A DNA stretch of 64,000 nucleotides from JAIBCC01 sp963763855 (lineage in GTDB: Bacteria; Acidobacteriota; Blastocatellia; Pyrinomonadales; Pyrinomonadaceae), in the NCBI GenBank assembly GCA_963763855.1, contig CAVXPU010000010.1, positions 1-64,000 on the forward strand, written 5' to 3'. Below, in pieces: positions 53,358-62,557 of the stretch. The notes beneath the pieces are model-generated. The model saw only the letters and a program-made list of their open reading frames with translations, was not told the DNA's origin and searched no databases. The stretch's first letter is position 1. Each line of letters opens with the position of its first letter. Both the position numbers and the translations under genes were made by a program.

Positions 53358-54299
53358 TTACTTATCAACAATCTTGACAGGAATTGCCACAACTGCCTCA
53401 ACTTTTTCGCCTTTCAAATGTTTGGCAATCGTTTCAATCGTCTTTGAGCCAATCAATTTCGGGTCTTGGGCAACGTCGGCTTTAAGCATCGTTCCGGCTT
53501 GAATTTTCGTGACAGCTTCGGGCGTGGCATCGTAGCCGACGATGATCAAATCTTTCTTGCCGCGAGTTTCGGCAGAAGCCAATGCACCGAGAGCCGAATC
53601 ATCGTTGATGGCAAAAATCGCCTTCAAATTCGGATTGCCTTGGAGCATATCGTCTGCGGCTTTGGTAGCTCTATCTCTAACGCCTCCACCATTTAGCGTG
53701 GCTACAACTTTAATATTCGGATGCTTTGCCATCTCGTCTTTGAAGCCTTTTTCGCGGTCAATGGTGGATTGGACTTCGGGTTGCCCGATGATACCGACTT
53801 CGCCACCGTCTTTGAGTTGGCTGGCAATAAACTCAGCCGCCATCTTTCCGCCAAGCATATTATCCGAAGCGATATGCGAAACGACTTTGCCATTTCCGCT
53901 TGCCGAAATATCAGCCGTAAAAACCGGGATATTCGCCGCGTTTGCTTTTTCAATCGCTGGGGCAATTCCTTTTGAATCAGCCGGACAAACGACAATCGCC
54001 GCAACTTTTTGGACGATAAAATTCTCAATTTGCGATTGCTGTTTCGCCAAATCCATATCGCCCGATTGAACGAGCAATTCAAAGCCGTTTTTCTCAGCTT
54101 CGGCTTTCAAACCAGATTCCAAATCTTTGTAAAATTGATGTTCGCGGGTTAAAAGCGTTACGCCGATCTTCTTTTTGTCGGTTGCGGCTGTCGTAGTCGA
54201 ATTCGATGAATTCGACGGTTGATTTGTCGCCGTTTGCTGATTGCAGGCAATGGCGAAAAGTGATGTTAAAGTTAGTAGAATAAATAGTTTAAGTTTCAT
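53358..54299 (-). CDS. sugar ABC transporter substrate-binding lipoprotein, RbsB-like
   Basis: 313 residues. Lipoprotein signal MKLKLFILLTLTSLFAIACN with lipobox FAIAC, then a Ser/Thr/Asn linker. Type-1 periplasmic binding fold: IGVTLLTREHQFYKDLESGL, AANIPVFTADISASGNGKVV, GIIGQPEVQSTIDREKGFKD and IVGYDATPEAVTKIQAGTML. It binds a monosaccharide such as ribose, galactose or allose in related proteins; here an amino sugar or a product of the locus is possible. Same strand and close spacing to DUF4127 upstream (8 bases) and the permease downstream. Confidence 0.92.
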   Translation of the reverse strand: MKLKLFILLTLTSLFAIACNQQTATNQPSNSSNSTTTAATDKKKIGVTLLTREHQFYKDLESGLKAEAEKNGFELLVQSGDMDLAKQQSQIENFIVQKVAAIVVCPADSKGIAPAIEKANAANIPVFTADISASGNGKVVSHIASDNMLGGKMAAEFIASQLKDGGEVGIIGQPEVQSTIDREKGFKDEMAKHPNIKVVATLNGGGVRDRATKAADDMLQGNPNLKAIFAINDDSALGALASAETRGKKDLIIVGYDATPEAVTKIQAGTMLKADVAQDPKLIGSKTIETIAKHLKGEKVEAVVAIPVKIVDK

Positions 54300-54307
54300 A
54301 AGTTTTG

Positions 54308-56020
54308 TTATTTACAATCTAGTTCGAAATCAATTTCTGCTTCAAACGTTCTGCCCCAAGGAAGTGTAAAATTAAACATCTTGGTCCTTTCACAATCAAC
54401 AGAAAGACTATTTAGATTTTTCCAAATTTCATATTTCACTTTTTGTGAACTTAATTCTTCAACTGCCTTGGTTTGTTCTAATTCGAAACGAAAAACATTC
54501 CAGCCTTTACCTTGAGCGAATTTTATTGCTTGTGGTCTAACAATTGAATGGTAAATATAATCATCTAGCAATCGGTTTAACATAAACCAAGTTTGAGCCT
54601 TTTCCATTCTCTTCTTTCTTTCACTCGTCCAAACTCCAAAAGCCCTTTCTGTTTTATTTTTGGATATTTTGGGAGGACGATATTGTTTTTTCACATCCTC
54701 GTTAAAAAGAACTTCGGAAATGCCAGATAGAATACCATGTGGCAATGCTGTTCCAATCGTGTTACCCGCGGTATTCCAAGAGGCATAACCCATTGCATCT
54801 CGCAAAAGAAGTTTGTTTCTCAACATTTCAGAAAAGTTTAAATCTGCCCCTTGTATTTCGCCTTTTATATCAATGTCAGCAATGATAAAAGGTTTCCACT
54901 TATTTTTTTGAAAAATTGTTCCATCGTTTGCAACCTCAATTTTGTTCTTTATTTCATTTGCAAAACGCTCAGCTTTTCCGCTTTCAAACCTTGAAACAAA
55001 CACATAAAACAAAATATCTGCTTGTTTTTCGTCCATTACTTCCGTCGCCCCAACCGCTTTGATATGAAAACTTACGGTTTTGCGAAGCGGACGGTCTTCG
55101 TAAGGCATAAATTGGTCGGCGATTTTTTCGTCGGAATAAATTGCTTTAATTTTGGGGCGATACTTGTATTTATCGGTCATAGTTCGTGCCAATAAAAGCA
55201 TCGAAACTTCATCTGCACCGGGCTGAATCGCCACTTTTTCTCCTAAATTATTGGTTTTGACATACTCAATTAATTTTTCACGATCAGCAATGTGAACTCC
55301 GTTTGGTTTGGCATCGTCTTGCGACAAAATAAGGTAATCAATAAATTTTTCTTTGACCAGATCAACTGAAAAAAGGTTCAACTTTAAGTCTCTCTGCCGA
55401 GCCTTTTTGTATTTTTCCAACGCTTCGGTAGGGATTTTCTTTTCAAGTTCGGCGGTTTCAGCCTTTTTCGATTCGTCCGCCGAAATTTCTGCCCATTTCG
55501 CTAAATTCGCACGATAGGATTCGTTGACAACATTGCCCGTCGGAGCAAGCCGCATAATCACGCTTGAGCCGGAAACCGGCATTTTCGGAGCAAGTTTGCG
55601 AAGTTCGCGGATAAAATCGGCACGTTTCAGTGCCTCGGATTCAGTCGTTTCATACTCACGCATCGCCACCAATCCGCCGTAAGCCAGCATATCAAGCGAG
55701 ATTATTGCCGCATCAAAAGACTTCAAATTTTGCGTTTTGATCCATTTGATAATCTCATCCGATTTGCCGAATTCGGTAAAACGCCCAAGCAAATTTCTCG
55801 GCGGCGTAACGACTTCCACATCGCCGATAAGCCCCATTTTGACAGGCATTTGCAGGCACGGCGGACGATCATCAAGCGGAATCAGCAAGACACGCGAGGT
55901 CAATTTGGTCTGTGCATTTGCAGTAAAACAGAGAAAAATTATCCATAGATGCACACAGATAAACACGGATAATTTTTGGATTGTTTGAGATTTTGTTTTG
56001 CTAAATTTGTGTTGAATCAT
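54308..56020 (-). CDS. DUF4127 family protein with repeat-derived signal peptide
   Basis: 570 residues. The signal region (QKLSVFICVHLWIIFLCFTA) is encoded by a repeat of the ATCTGTG/ATCCGTG type. The DUF4127 core follows: RVLLIPLDDRPPCLQMPVKM, RNLLGRFTEFGKSDEIIKW, and a conserved DDAKPNG and WNTAGNTIGTALPHG. The family is often in carbohydrate loci and linked to glycosidases; its reaction is not known to me. About 25 bases of the 5' region belong to a flanking copy of the repeat. It lies between GHL10 and the binding protein in the minus-strand operon. Confidence 0.8.
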   Translation of the reverse strand: MIQHKFSKTKSQTIQKLSVFICVHLWIIFLCFTANAQTKLTSRVLLIPLDDRPPCLQMPVKMGLIGDVEVVTPPRNLLGRFTEFGKSDEIIKWIKTQNLKSFDAAIISLDMLAYGGLVAMREYETTESEALKRADFIRELRKLAPKMPVSGSSVIMRLAPTGNVVNESYRANLAKWAEISADESKKAETAELEKKIPTEALEKYKKARQRDLKLNLFSVDLVKEKFIDYLILSQDDAKPNGVHIADREKLIEYVKTNNLGEKVAIQPGADEVSMLLLARTMTDKYKYRPKIKAIYSDEKIADQFMPYEDRPLRKTVSFHIKAVGATEVMDEKQADILFYVFVSRFESGKAERFANEIKNKIEVANDGTIFQKNKWKPFIIADIDIKGEIQGADLNFSEMLRNKLLLRDAMGYASWNTAGNTIGTALPHGILSGISEVLFNEDVKKQYRPPKISKNKTERAFGVWTSERKKRMEKAQTWFMLNRLLDDYIYHSIVRPQAIKFAQGKGWNVFRFELEQTKAVEELSSQKVKYEIWKNLNSLSVDCERTKMFNFTLPWGRTFEAEIDFELDCK

Positions 56021-56064
56021 ATCTTTAAAAATCTGTGTCCATCCGTGTTAATCTGTGAACACAA
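55939..56064. repeat. inverted pair of ATCTGTG/ATCCGTG repeats around a gene start
   Basis: The first copy (about 55939-55975, inside the DUF4127 signal peptide) and the second (about 56030-56063, upstream of its start) are inverted relative to each other. Units such as ATCTGTG and ATCCGTG recur in both. Confidence 0.8.
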
Positions 56065-56068
56065 TTTT

Positions 56069-57244
56069 TTACTTTTTACCCAATTTTTCCGCTAAATCGT
56101 CCGTCACCAACTGCGATGCAAAAACCGCCAAACCGCTGTAATTATATTTCTTTTCAAGATTTAAGAAACGCTCATCCAATTTTCCGTCTTTGTAAAAATG
56201 CGTGACATAGAGCGTTAAATAAACTTTCATCGGCGGCTTGATATCGCCGCGAAATTCCTTTGCCCATTTCTCAACTGTGTCAAAATTCGGACTGTAACAC
56301 ATCGGGTAAAAAGCGTTGATGTAGCCCTTGTTTGCCCAATCGCGTGAATCCTGCATTTTTACTTTCAAAGTGTTGGCAAAATCAGGAAAAACTGCAACAG
56401 AAATCTCCCAATCGGTGCGTTTTTTCTTCACTTCATCGCTCAAAAGTTTGACGACTTCGGTTACTTTCAAAGTTTTCCAATCTTGCCATTTTTGCTGTTC
56501 TTCTTTTGTTTTCAACGATTTAGCGTTTAATCCTGTGTCTTTCGTAAATTGTGCAAGAGCGTCCGCCGAATAATCAAAAGGCGTTTCCGGATAATGCAGA
56601 GGATAGCGGATATAATCAAGCTGAACGCCGCCGAGCTTCGGGTATTTTTCGACCATTTCACGCATCACAGCAACCAGTAACTTCCTCACGCTCGCATGCG
56701 ACGGCGACATAAAAACCTTAAAAATATCGCGGTTTGCACCTTCGGCTTCGGAGCGGACGAGTTCCGAACCATTGATATCACGCACCATCCATTCAGGGTA
56801 TTTCGAAAAAATCGGCGATTTCGAAAAGTCGCCCAAATTCGTATTCCATTGATGAAAAATATGCATCCATGAATGAACTTTGATGCCGAGTTTTTCCGCT
56901 TCATCAATGTAAAACTGTAAAACGTCATACGTTTCAGTTTGTCCCGCTTCATCTTTGCGAGCTACGCCGTAAGCAATCGAAAGCGGACGCTGCGGCACAA
57001 TGCGTGACGGATAAATCGTGTAGCCGTCCCAAAATGTTTCGAGAAAAACCGTATCAAAACCAGCCTTTTTCATCCGTTCAAGTTCGGCTTTGATATATTT
57101 TCTGGCTTCAACAGGATTTTTGCGAGTTTCGAGATTGGCATTGATAAATGGGCGAATCCAAACGGCTTTCGTTTGCCCAAACGAAAGCAAAGGCAAAAGT
57201 AAAAAGGCAAAAGGCAAAATTTTTGTAACTATTTTATATTTCAT
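56069..57244 (-). CDS. family-10-like glycosidase (GHL10)
   Basis: 391 residues. Signal peptide of 23 residues (LPFAFLLLPLLSFGQ; partly AAAAGGC-type repeat). Glycosyl hydrolase-like 10 barrel (PF02638/YngK type): KAVWIRPFINANLETRKNPV, KKAGFDTVFLETFWDGYTIY, GIKVHSWMHIFHQWNTNLG and GVQLDYIRYPLHYP, with YINAFYPMCYSPN near the end. Substrate is unknown; related proteins are linked to peptidoglycan or surface glycans. Overlaps the Mrr-like gene by 11 bases at its start, so they are cotranscribed. Confidence 0.85.
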   Translation of the reverse strand: MKYKIVTKILPFAFLLLPLLSFGQTKAVWIRPFINANLETRKNPVEARKYIKAELERMKKAGFDTVFLETFWDGYTIYPSRIVPQRPLSIAYGVARKDEAGQTETYDVLQFYIDEAEKLGIKVHSWMHIFHQWNTNLGDFSKSPIFSKYPEWMVRDINGSELVRSEAEGANRDIFKVFMSPSHASVRKLLVAVMREMVEKYPKLGGVQLDYIRYPLHYPETPFDYSADALAQFTKDTGLNAKSLKTKEEQQKWQDWKTLKVTEVVKLLSDEVKKKRTDWEISVAVFPDFANTLKVKMQDSRDWANKGYINAFYPMCYSPNFDTVEKWAKEFRGDIKPPMKVYLTLYVTHFYKDGKLDERFLNLEKKYNYSGLAVFASQLVTDDLAEKLGKK

Positions 57245-57896
57245 TTATTGAAGTAAAAGCGTCAATACCAAATGGACTTACCAAGAAATCGTGGGCTTCA
57301 TTTTTCCAGATATTTTTACAAACGCATTCATCACACATATCTTTTTTTATTGATAAAATTCTGCCACATCCGCCACAATCAACGCGTAATGTCTTACATT
57401 TTCGGCATTTGCCACATAAACAAATTGTAGTAATTTGATTTTTTTCTAACCCAAATGCTCCATCCATTAGAATAAAGTCTTCGTTGCATTCTGGACACCA
57501 AAACCACCTGTCACGCTCAAGTATGTCAGTTGCTTCATCAAAAGAAAGCAATCTCAAATCCAAACGACAAAACTCAGCTTTCTTTTTTGCAGGTTTCGTC
57601 CACCCTTCGTTTGTAACAATAATAGCTTTGTCAGCATTTACTGATTCAGCTAATGCAAGGACTTCTTCGACATCTTTTACGTCTATTTTTGTTTTTCTAC
57701 TCTTAGCATCGATTAGTATATTCACTTTATGATTTTGGAACTCAATCTCACACCAAACATCAATTTGCCTTTTTTGACCAGTAACCTTGTCTGGTATGAA
57801 AACATTACGAGAGACGACTCCAAGCCTTTCTAATCGTTCGTATAAATCAGCTACAGCATCTTGATATTCTTGCCACGTCATAACTTCAATATTCAT
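57234..57896 (-). CDS. Mrr-like nuclease with C-terminal zinc ribbons
   Basis: 220 residues. The N-terminal part is a PD-(D/E)XK Mrr_cat-type domain: YQDAVADLYERL, then the catalytic motif RQIDVWCEIE... with NILIDAKSRKTKIDVKDVEE (D-x(n)-D/E-x-K: Asp in QIDVW, Asp-Ala-Lys in IDAKSR), and DKAIIVTNEGWTKPAKKKA. The C-terminal part has eight or more Cys in pairs (FWCPECNED, CLCGKCRKCKTLRVDCGGCG, DMCDECVC), which may bind two or three zinc ions. It starts 4 bases inside the mannosidase gene's end and its own end overlaps the next start, so it is in the glycan operon. A nuclease in such an operon is unexpected. Confidence 0.8.
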   Translation of the reverse strand: MNIEVMTWQEYQDAVADLYERLERLGVVSRNVFIPDKVTGQKRQIDVWCEIEFQNHKVNILIDAKSRKTKIDVKDVEEVLALAESVNADKAIIVTNEGWTKPAKKKAEFCRLDLRLLSFDEATDILERDRWFWCPECNEDFILMDGAFGLEKNQITTICLCGKCRKCKTLRVDCGGCGRILSIKKDMCDECVCKNIWKNEAHDFLVSPFGIDAFTSINEI

Positions 57897-60800
57897 TTCA
57901 ACTTTCCATCAGCACGCTTATAATCAATATTTCCGTAATACGCCAGCCTCGCAATTTTCCAACTCCCTTCCGGCAAAATGCCTGTTGCAAATTTCAAACT
58001 AATTTCCGAATTCGGCGGAACGCTAAAGCCTTGTTCTCGCGGGAAAAGCGGATCGGTTGAATAGATTCCGCCAGCCCAGGTTTCGGGCGGAGTTATCAGG
58101 GCGACTGCTCCTTCAATCGTTTGGCGATACGGATTTTTTATGTAAATTGTTACATTATCTGCGGTTTGCTCAGTTCGCCATTCGAGTTTGTAGGGCTTGC
58201 CGACTTGCAAAACGTCTTGGAAAATCTGCCCGTCGTGTTCGATTCTCGCTTTTACCAAACCCGATGCACGTTCAAATTCTAAATTTCGTTTAACCGGAAA
58301 AGCATTGACAATGACATCTTTGACAAACGAACCGTTCGGCTCAATTTCGTAGGGGATTTTCTCAGGCACAACCCGCCAATCTTCGGGAACTTCGAGTGTA
58401 ATTTCGCCCGAAATTTTGCGGTCTTGATAATTGTTGACGACCTGGACGCGGACGGCATTGGTCGTGATTCCGCCCTGATTATACGGGTCTTCCCAAGCAA
58501 AACTCGAAAGATTTCCCATCTGCTCAACAGGGCGAAGCGAAACTTTGACCGCATCATTTCCAATCGGTGCGGCTCCCATATTGTGCATCCAATAGCGGGA
58601 AAAAACAGGTTGGATTGGCTCTTTGGTTGTGCCGATTGTTGATAAATTTTGCTGTGTTTCTTTTGGATAAAGCCGAAAGGTTTTTATTTCAAACGGTTTA
58701 ATGAATTGTGCACCCAAAATTGAACCTGAAACGCTAACCGTTCCAATTTCTTCCTGTTCGAGCATGTCGCTTTCATTCATTCTCTCAAAATTGAAGCCAA
58801 ACTTCGTAACTATCGAATTGGCTTTTCCTTCTGATTCATAAGCTCTTAGAGAAATTGGTCTGTTTCTAGTGGACTTCAATCCAGTTGATGGATGTAAGTT
58901 ATAAATTTCATCCGTTTTGAATGTTGCCTGTGGATTTCCACTCAGTTTCAAAGAAGATAAAATGAAATTTTTATTCTGAATTTCCACAAAACTCTTTTCA
59001 CTCGGCAAATTTCCATCGTGAATATCAGTGTGAACAGCAATTAACGGATTATTGAAATCGTATCCAACCTTAACCGTATCGGCTTCACGCCAATCTTTTT
59101 CGTGCGGATAGAGCGAATATGTGAAAACGTGCGTTTTGTTTTCCGGCACGAATTCAAACGGTAAATTGACCGCCGGAAAAATCGCTGTGTGCGTTAAATG
59201 AAGCGTCAAAGTATTTGGATTTTCAAGCGAGATTCCCGCCGTTCCATTATTTATCAACGCCACACCGTAATCGGGAACTTTCGGCAATTCTTTGTTGGGA
59301 TTTGTCTCAACTGCAAAACTTTCCGCTGAAATATTTATAGCAAATTCGCCTTTTCCAATCGGTGCAACTAGGTTTTCGATTGCTTTTTGGACATCACCTG
59401 CAATTACCAAAACGGGCATTGCAGACCAACCTTCTGGAACGTTTTTGTCGTAAAGGAAGAGATACGCAAAACCGTTTTTGGCTAATCTGTCGGCAAATTT
59501 CACTTTGGTTTCAGTAGAAAGCAATTTGAAAAGTTCTTTTGTATAAACATTTTCCTTTTCTCCCCCGAGCGAAATTCTGAAATTGTGATAGGCGATGTCG
59601 TCATTCAATTTTTTCGGCATCGTCGAATCTTCAATGGTTAAATTTTTTCGGCGTTCGGCTTCAAAATCATCGTAAAGAGGTGTAATTGAAACTCCGCGTT
59701 TGATGAAATTTGCCACGAGATTTTCGGTCGCAGATTCGTAAATGTCTCCGTGCGGACGAACTAACGCCGAAGGCTTAAACGGAACAGACGCAACATTTGC
59801 ATTATTTTCGACAAAATTCAGGTTCAAAACGCTTCCATATTCTGCCCAATTATTGACCGAATAAACCGGCGAACCCGAAACCAATTTGTCGGTATTCGTG
59901 CGAAAATCGAGAAAACCTTTGCTGCCGTTTCGCACGACTGTGCCGAATCTGTCTTCTGTAACCAAAGCACCACCTGTCAAATTTAGCGGAAAGTTGACGG
60001 TGAAAAGTTCGTTATAGCCTGTGTAATCAACAAGTTCAGTTTTGAAATCAATTCGTTTGATGCCATTGCGAAGCGTGATTGTTTGTCGAAACTTCTGCAT
60101 ATTCGGCAATTCGCCTTCCAGAATTATTTCGTTATTATTAGCTGAAACTACTTTCGCAGGTTTTTCGGTTGAAAATTTTTTCTCGCCCGTCGTCCACATT
60201 TCCCAAGCGGGATAAATAACGTTTTTGCGTGTCAATTCTTCTTTCAAACTCGCAATTTCATTTCCGTATTGTCCATTCGCGGTTTTGATAACTTCACGTT
60301 TTGCTTGCTTGTCGTAAATGCTTGAAATTGCTCCGCCTTTGGTCGCGTCAATTGTGACTTTGTAGAATTCATTTTCGACAATGTTTGAGATATTGCCAGT
60401 CCGAATTGAATAACGTCCAAATGTGGTTAAGTCTTCTAAAGAAAATAGTTTATAGCCAAGCGAAGGAATATCTTTTGCGACAAATTCAATCTCATAATTT
60501 GAATTTTTCTTATGTTGAATAATTGTTCCTTTTTCATCTTTTATTTGGACTTCAGGATGCCTATAACTAGGGTGAATAAAAGTTGTTTTTACAACATCAC
60601 TCCGCTTCCAATTCATTGGATTAAACACAACAATCGGAATGACTTTGGACTTTGGACTTTGGACTTTGGACTTTGTATCAATCTGTTTCGTAATAAACCG
60701 AAGCGAATCATCCAAAGCACCTTTCGATAATTCAATTGTCTCTCGATACCCCAAAACCAAATCCAAAAAAGCCGAATCGCTTGGCGTTCCCGTGATTGCG

Positions 60801-62557
60801 TCGTGATGCGAGCCGAAAAAGATTTGCCGCCACGCTTTATCAAGTGCCAAATCAGGGTATTTTGCACCGAGCAAATAAGCGATTGAACCGAATTTTTCGG
60901 CGTTCAACGTTACATTTTCCGAAAGCCTCTGACCGATTTTCAGATCAGACCGAGCCATATTCACGCCAACGTGGAAAAATAATTTATCACGTGATGTAAT
61001 CGGCGGCTTAACTTTTCTATCGGCTATTTCTTTGTTTAATGCATGAAAATAAAGGTCTTGAGCTTGTCCAGTTGTGCGAATTTGCGGTTTGTTTTGATTT
61101 AATTTTTCAACATTTCCCGCAAGGTTTGTCCAAGGCGGAGTGAAATCAGCCGCGTTTATTCGCAAATCGACGCCTGAACCGAAGCTTTGAGTTTCCTTAA
61201 ATCTGTTTTCCGTCATCTTTCGGAAATTATCGAAAGTGTAATTTTTTCCGCTGCCAAAACCCGAAAATGAATAAGCGTAATCAATTCGTTTGTGCAAAAG
61301 TTTTGAGCCGTCTAACGCATAATCGTAAAAAAACGGTTGAAAACCTGTGATCTTTTTCGACCAAACAATTCCAGTAAAGTCTGATTTTTGTGCGATTTGC
61401 GAGATTTGCGGAGCGTGTCCGAAAACGTCCCAAAGTGCTAGTGATTCAGCTTTGCGACCTAAAATCGCCTTGTGCATTTCCTGTCCGTAAAGGATATTTC
61501 GGATGATTGCTTCACCGCCAATCGTATTTTCGTTGAACTGATTATACGCACCGCCGGAACCGATTCGTCCGTCTTTTGTTGCTTGCCGCAAAAATTCGCG
61601 GTCTTCCGGATGCGTGTCGAGATAAGGTTTCAAATAATCAATTTCCGAGAGAAAAACGCCGTATTTCGGATCAGCTTTAAGCGACGAAACATACTGATTC
61701 ATATTCGCCAGCGTAACTTTTGAATAGCCGCGTTGGTCTTGCAAATAAACCGGATCAACGTGAAATCCTTCAAGATAAAAGATTGAACCCGTTTGGTTTA
61801 TAGATTTATACGCTGAAGCATTTTCAGCAGATTTTTTATCATTCCAAAACCGAATTGTCGCTGACCAACCGCCATCTTTACGCCAATAATCGCCCGAAAT
61901 TCCCGTCGCACGAACGAGCAAAGTATTTTCGCCTTTGCGAAATTTCGCCATAGCAACTTTTTTCAAAGTAAGCGAATATCCATCATAAATCTTCTCTCCA
62001 TTAAGCCAGATCGAACCGAGAAAACCATCGGTTTCAATAAATTTAACCTCTTCATTTGCAGAATTTATGTAACTTGCAGCGTAACTTGTGCCGATTGGTT
62101 TGCCTTCGTGAAAAAGATTAAACGCAATCACAGCATCTTTTTCAATAAATTCGGTCCAATTTAAATTGATTGCATCGGGGAAAATTTTAGTTGTTGAAGC
62201 CGCACCGATTTCGGGCAAAGGATTGCCGTTTGTATCAACTGCTTTCGGTTTTTCTTGAGTTTGATTTGCCGATTTGAACGAACCCGATTGAGGTTTCGGA
62301 AAAGATTTGAGCCAATCTTTTTGCGGCAGAGTTTCGATGTTAAAACGATTGAAATTCTCCCACATTCCAGCATCAATTTCAGCAGGAAATTCATTTGAAA
62401 TCAACCATTTTTCGATAAATCCGCCATCAGAAATTTTCTGTAAATCATTCTGAGCAAATGCCGAAAAGGATAATAAACCACAGAGACACAGAGACACGGA
62501 GATTAAAAAAAGAAAATTTTTGCTTTTCGCTTTTTGCCTTTTGCCTTTTAAGATCAT
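57893..62557 (-). CDS. alpha-mannosidase-like protein, GH38 N-terminal domain, very long
   Basis: 1554 residues, about 1.5 times a typical bacterial GH38. The signal peptide (FLFLISVSLCLCGLLSFSAF) contains a CACAGAGA repeat. An N-terminal accessory region (about 100-260) with a GIxxGD-like jelly-roll precedes the GH38 barrel: HVDPVYLQDQ (zinc ligands His/Asp, about 267), ALWDVFGHAPQISQI (nucleophile Asp, about 377) and IFFGSHHDAITGTPSD (last zinc His, about 584). C-terminal beta domains run to the end (NGIKRIDFKTELVDYTGYNE, NEIILEGELPN). It removes terminal alpha-mannose in the family. (GACTTTG)5 at 60641 codes for KSKVQSPKSKV in frame. Confidence 0.87.
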   Translation of the reverse strand: MILKGKRQKAKSKNFLFLISVSLCLCGLLSFSAFAQNDLQKISDGGFIEKWLISNEFPAEIDAGMWENFNRFNIETLPQKDWLKSFPKPQSGSFKSANQTQEKPKAVDTNGNPLPEIGAASTTKIFPDAINLNWTEFIEKDAVIAFNLFHEGKPIGTSYAASYINSANEEVKFIETDGFLGSIWLNGEKIYDGYSLTLKKVAMAKFRKGENTLLVRATGISGDYWRKDGGWSATIRFWNDKKSAENASAYKSINQTGSIFYLEGFHVDPVYLQDQRGYSKVTLANMNQYVSSLKADPKYGVFLSEIDYLKPYLDTHPEDREFLRQATKDGRIGSGGAYNQFNENTIGGEAIIRNILYGQEMHKAILGRKAESLALWDVFGHAPQISQIAQKSDFTGIVWSKKITGFQPFFYDYALDGSKLLHKRIDYAYSFSGFGSGKNYTFDNFRKMTENRFKETQSFGSGVDLRINAADFTPPWTNLAGNVEKLNQNKPQIRTTGQAQDLYFHALNKEIADRKVKPPITSRDKLFFHVGVNMARSDLKIGQRLSENVTLNAEKFGSIAYLLGAKYPDLALDKAWRQIFFGSHHDAITGTPSDSAFLDLVLGYRETIELSKGALDDSLRFITKQIDTKSKVQSPKSKVIPIVVFNPMNWKRSDVVKTTFIHPSYRHPEVQIKDEKGTIIQHKKNSNYEIEFVAKDIPSLGYKLFSLEDLTTFGRYSIRTGNISNIVENEFYKVTIDATKGGAISSIYDKQAKREVIKTANGQYGNEIASLKEELTRKNVIYPAWEMWTTGEKKFSTEKPAKVVSANNNEIILEGELPNMQKFRQTITLRNGIKRIDFKTELVDYTGYNELFTVNFPLNLTGGALVTEDRFGTVVRNGSKGFLDFRTNTDKLVSGSPVYSVNNWAEYGSVLNLNFVENNANVASVPFKPSALVRPHGDIYESATENLVANFIKRGVSITPLYDDFEAERRKNLTIEDSTMPKKLNDDIAYHNFRISLGGEKENVYTKELFKLLSTETKVKFADRLAKNGFAYLFLYDKNVPEGWSAMPVLVIAGDVQKAIENLVAPIGKGEFAINISAESFAVETNPNKELPKVPDYGVALINNGTAGISLENPNTLTLHLTHTAIFPAVNLPFEFVPENKTHVFTYSLYPHEKDWREADTVKVGYDFNNPLIAVHTDIHDGNLPSEKSFVEIQNKNFILSSLKLSGNPQATFKTDEIYNLHPSTGLKSTRNRPISLRAYESEGKANSIVTKFGFNFERMNESDMLEQEEIGTVSVSGSILGAQFIKPFEIKTFRLYPKETQQNLSTIGTTKEPIQPVFSRYWMHNMGAAPIGNDAVKVSLRPVEQMGNLSSFAWEDPYNQGGITTNAVRVQVVNNYQDRKISGEITLEVPEDWRVVPEKIPYEIEPNGSFVKDVIVNAFPVKRNLEFERASGLVKARIEHDGQIFQDVLQVGKPYKLEWRTEQTADNVTIYIKNPYRQTIEGAVALITPPETWAGGIYSTDPLFPREQGFSVPPNSEISLKFATGILPEGSWKIARLAYYGNIDYKRADGKLK
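60641..60675. repeat. heptamer tandem repeat inside the GH38 gene
   Basis: Five exact GACTTTG units (35 bases) read on the minus strand as KSKVQSPKSKV in frame in a linker at about residue 630-640. (GCTTTTC, GCTTTTT, GCCTTTT twice) at 62522-62549 encodes KGKRQKAKSK at the N-terminus. Confidence 0.9.
62478..62508. repeat. CACAGAGA repeat inside the GH38 signal peptide
   Basis: CACAGAGACACAGAGACAC, read on the minus strand, encodes the hydrophobic stretch SVSLCLCGL. Confidence 0.85.
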
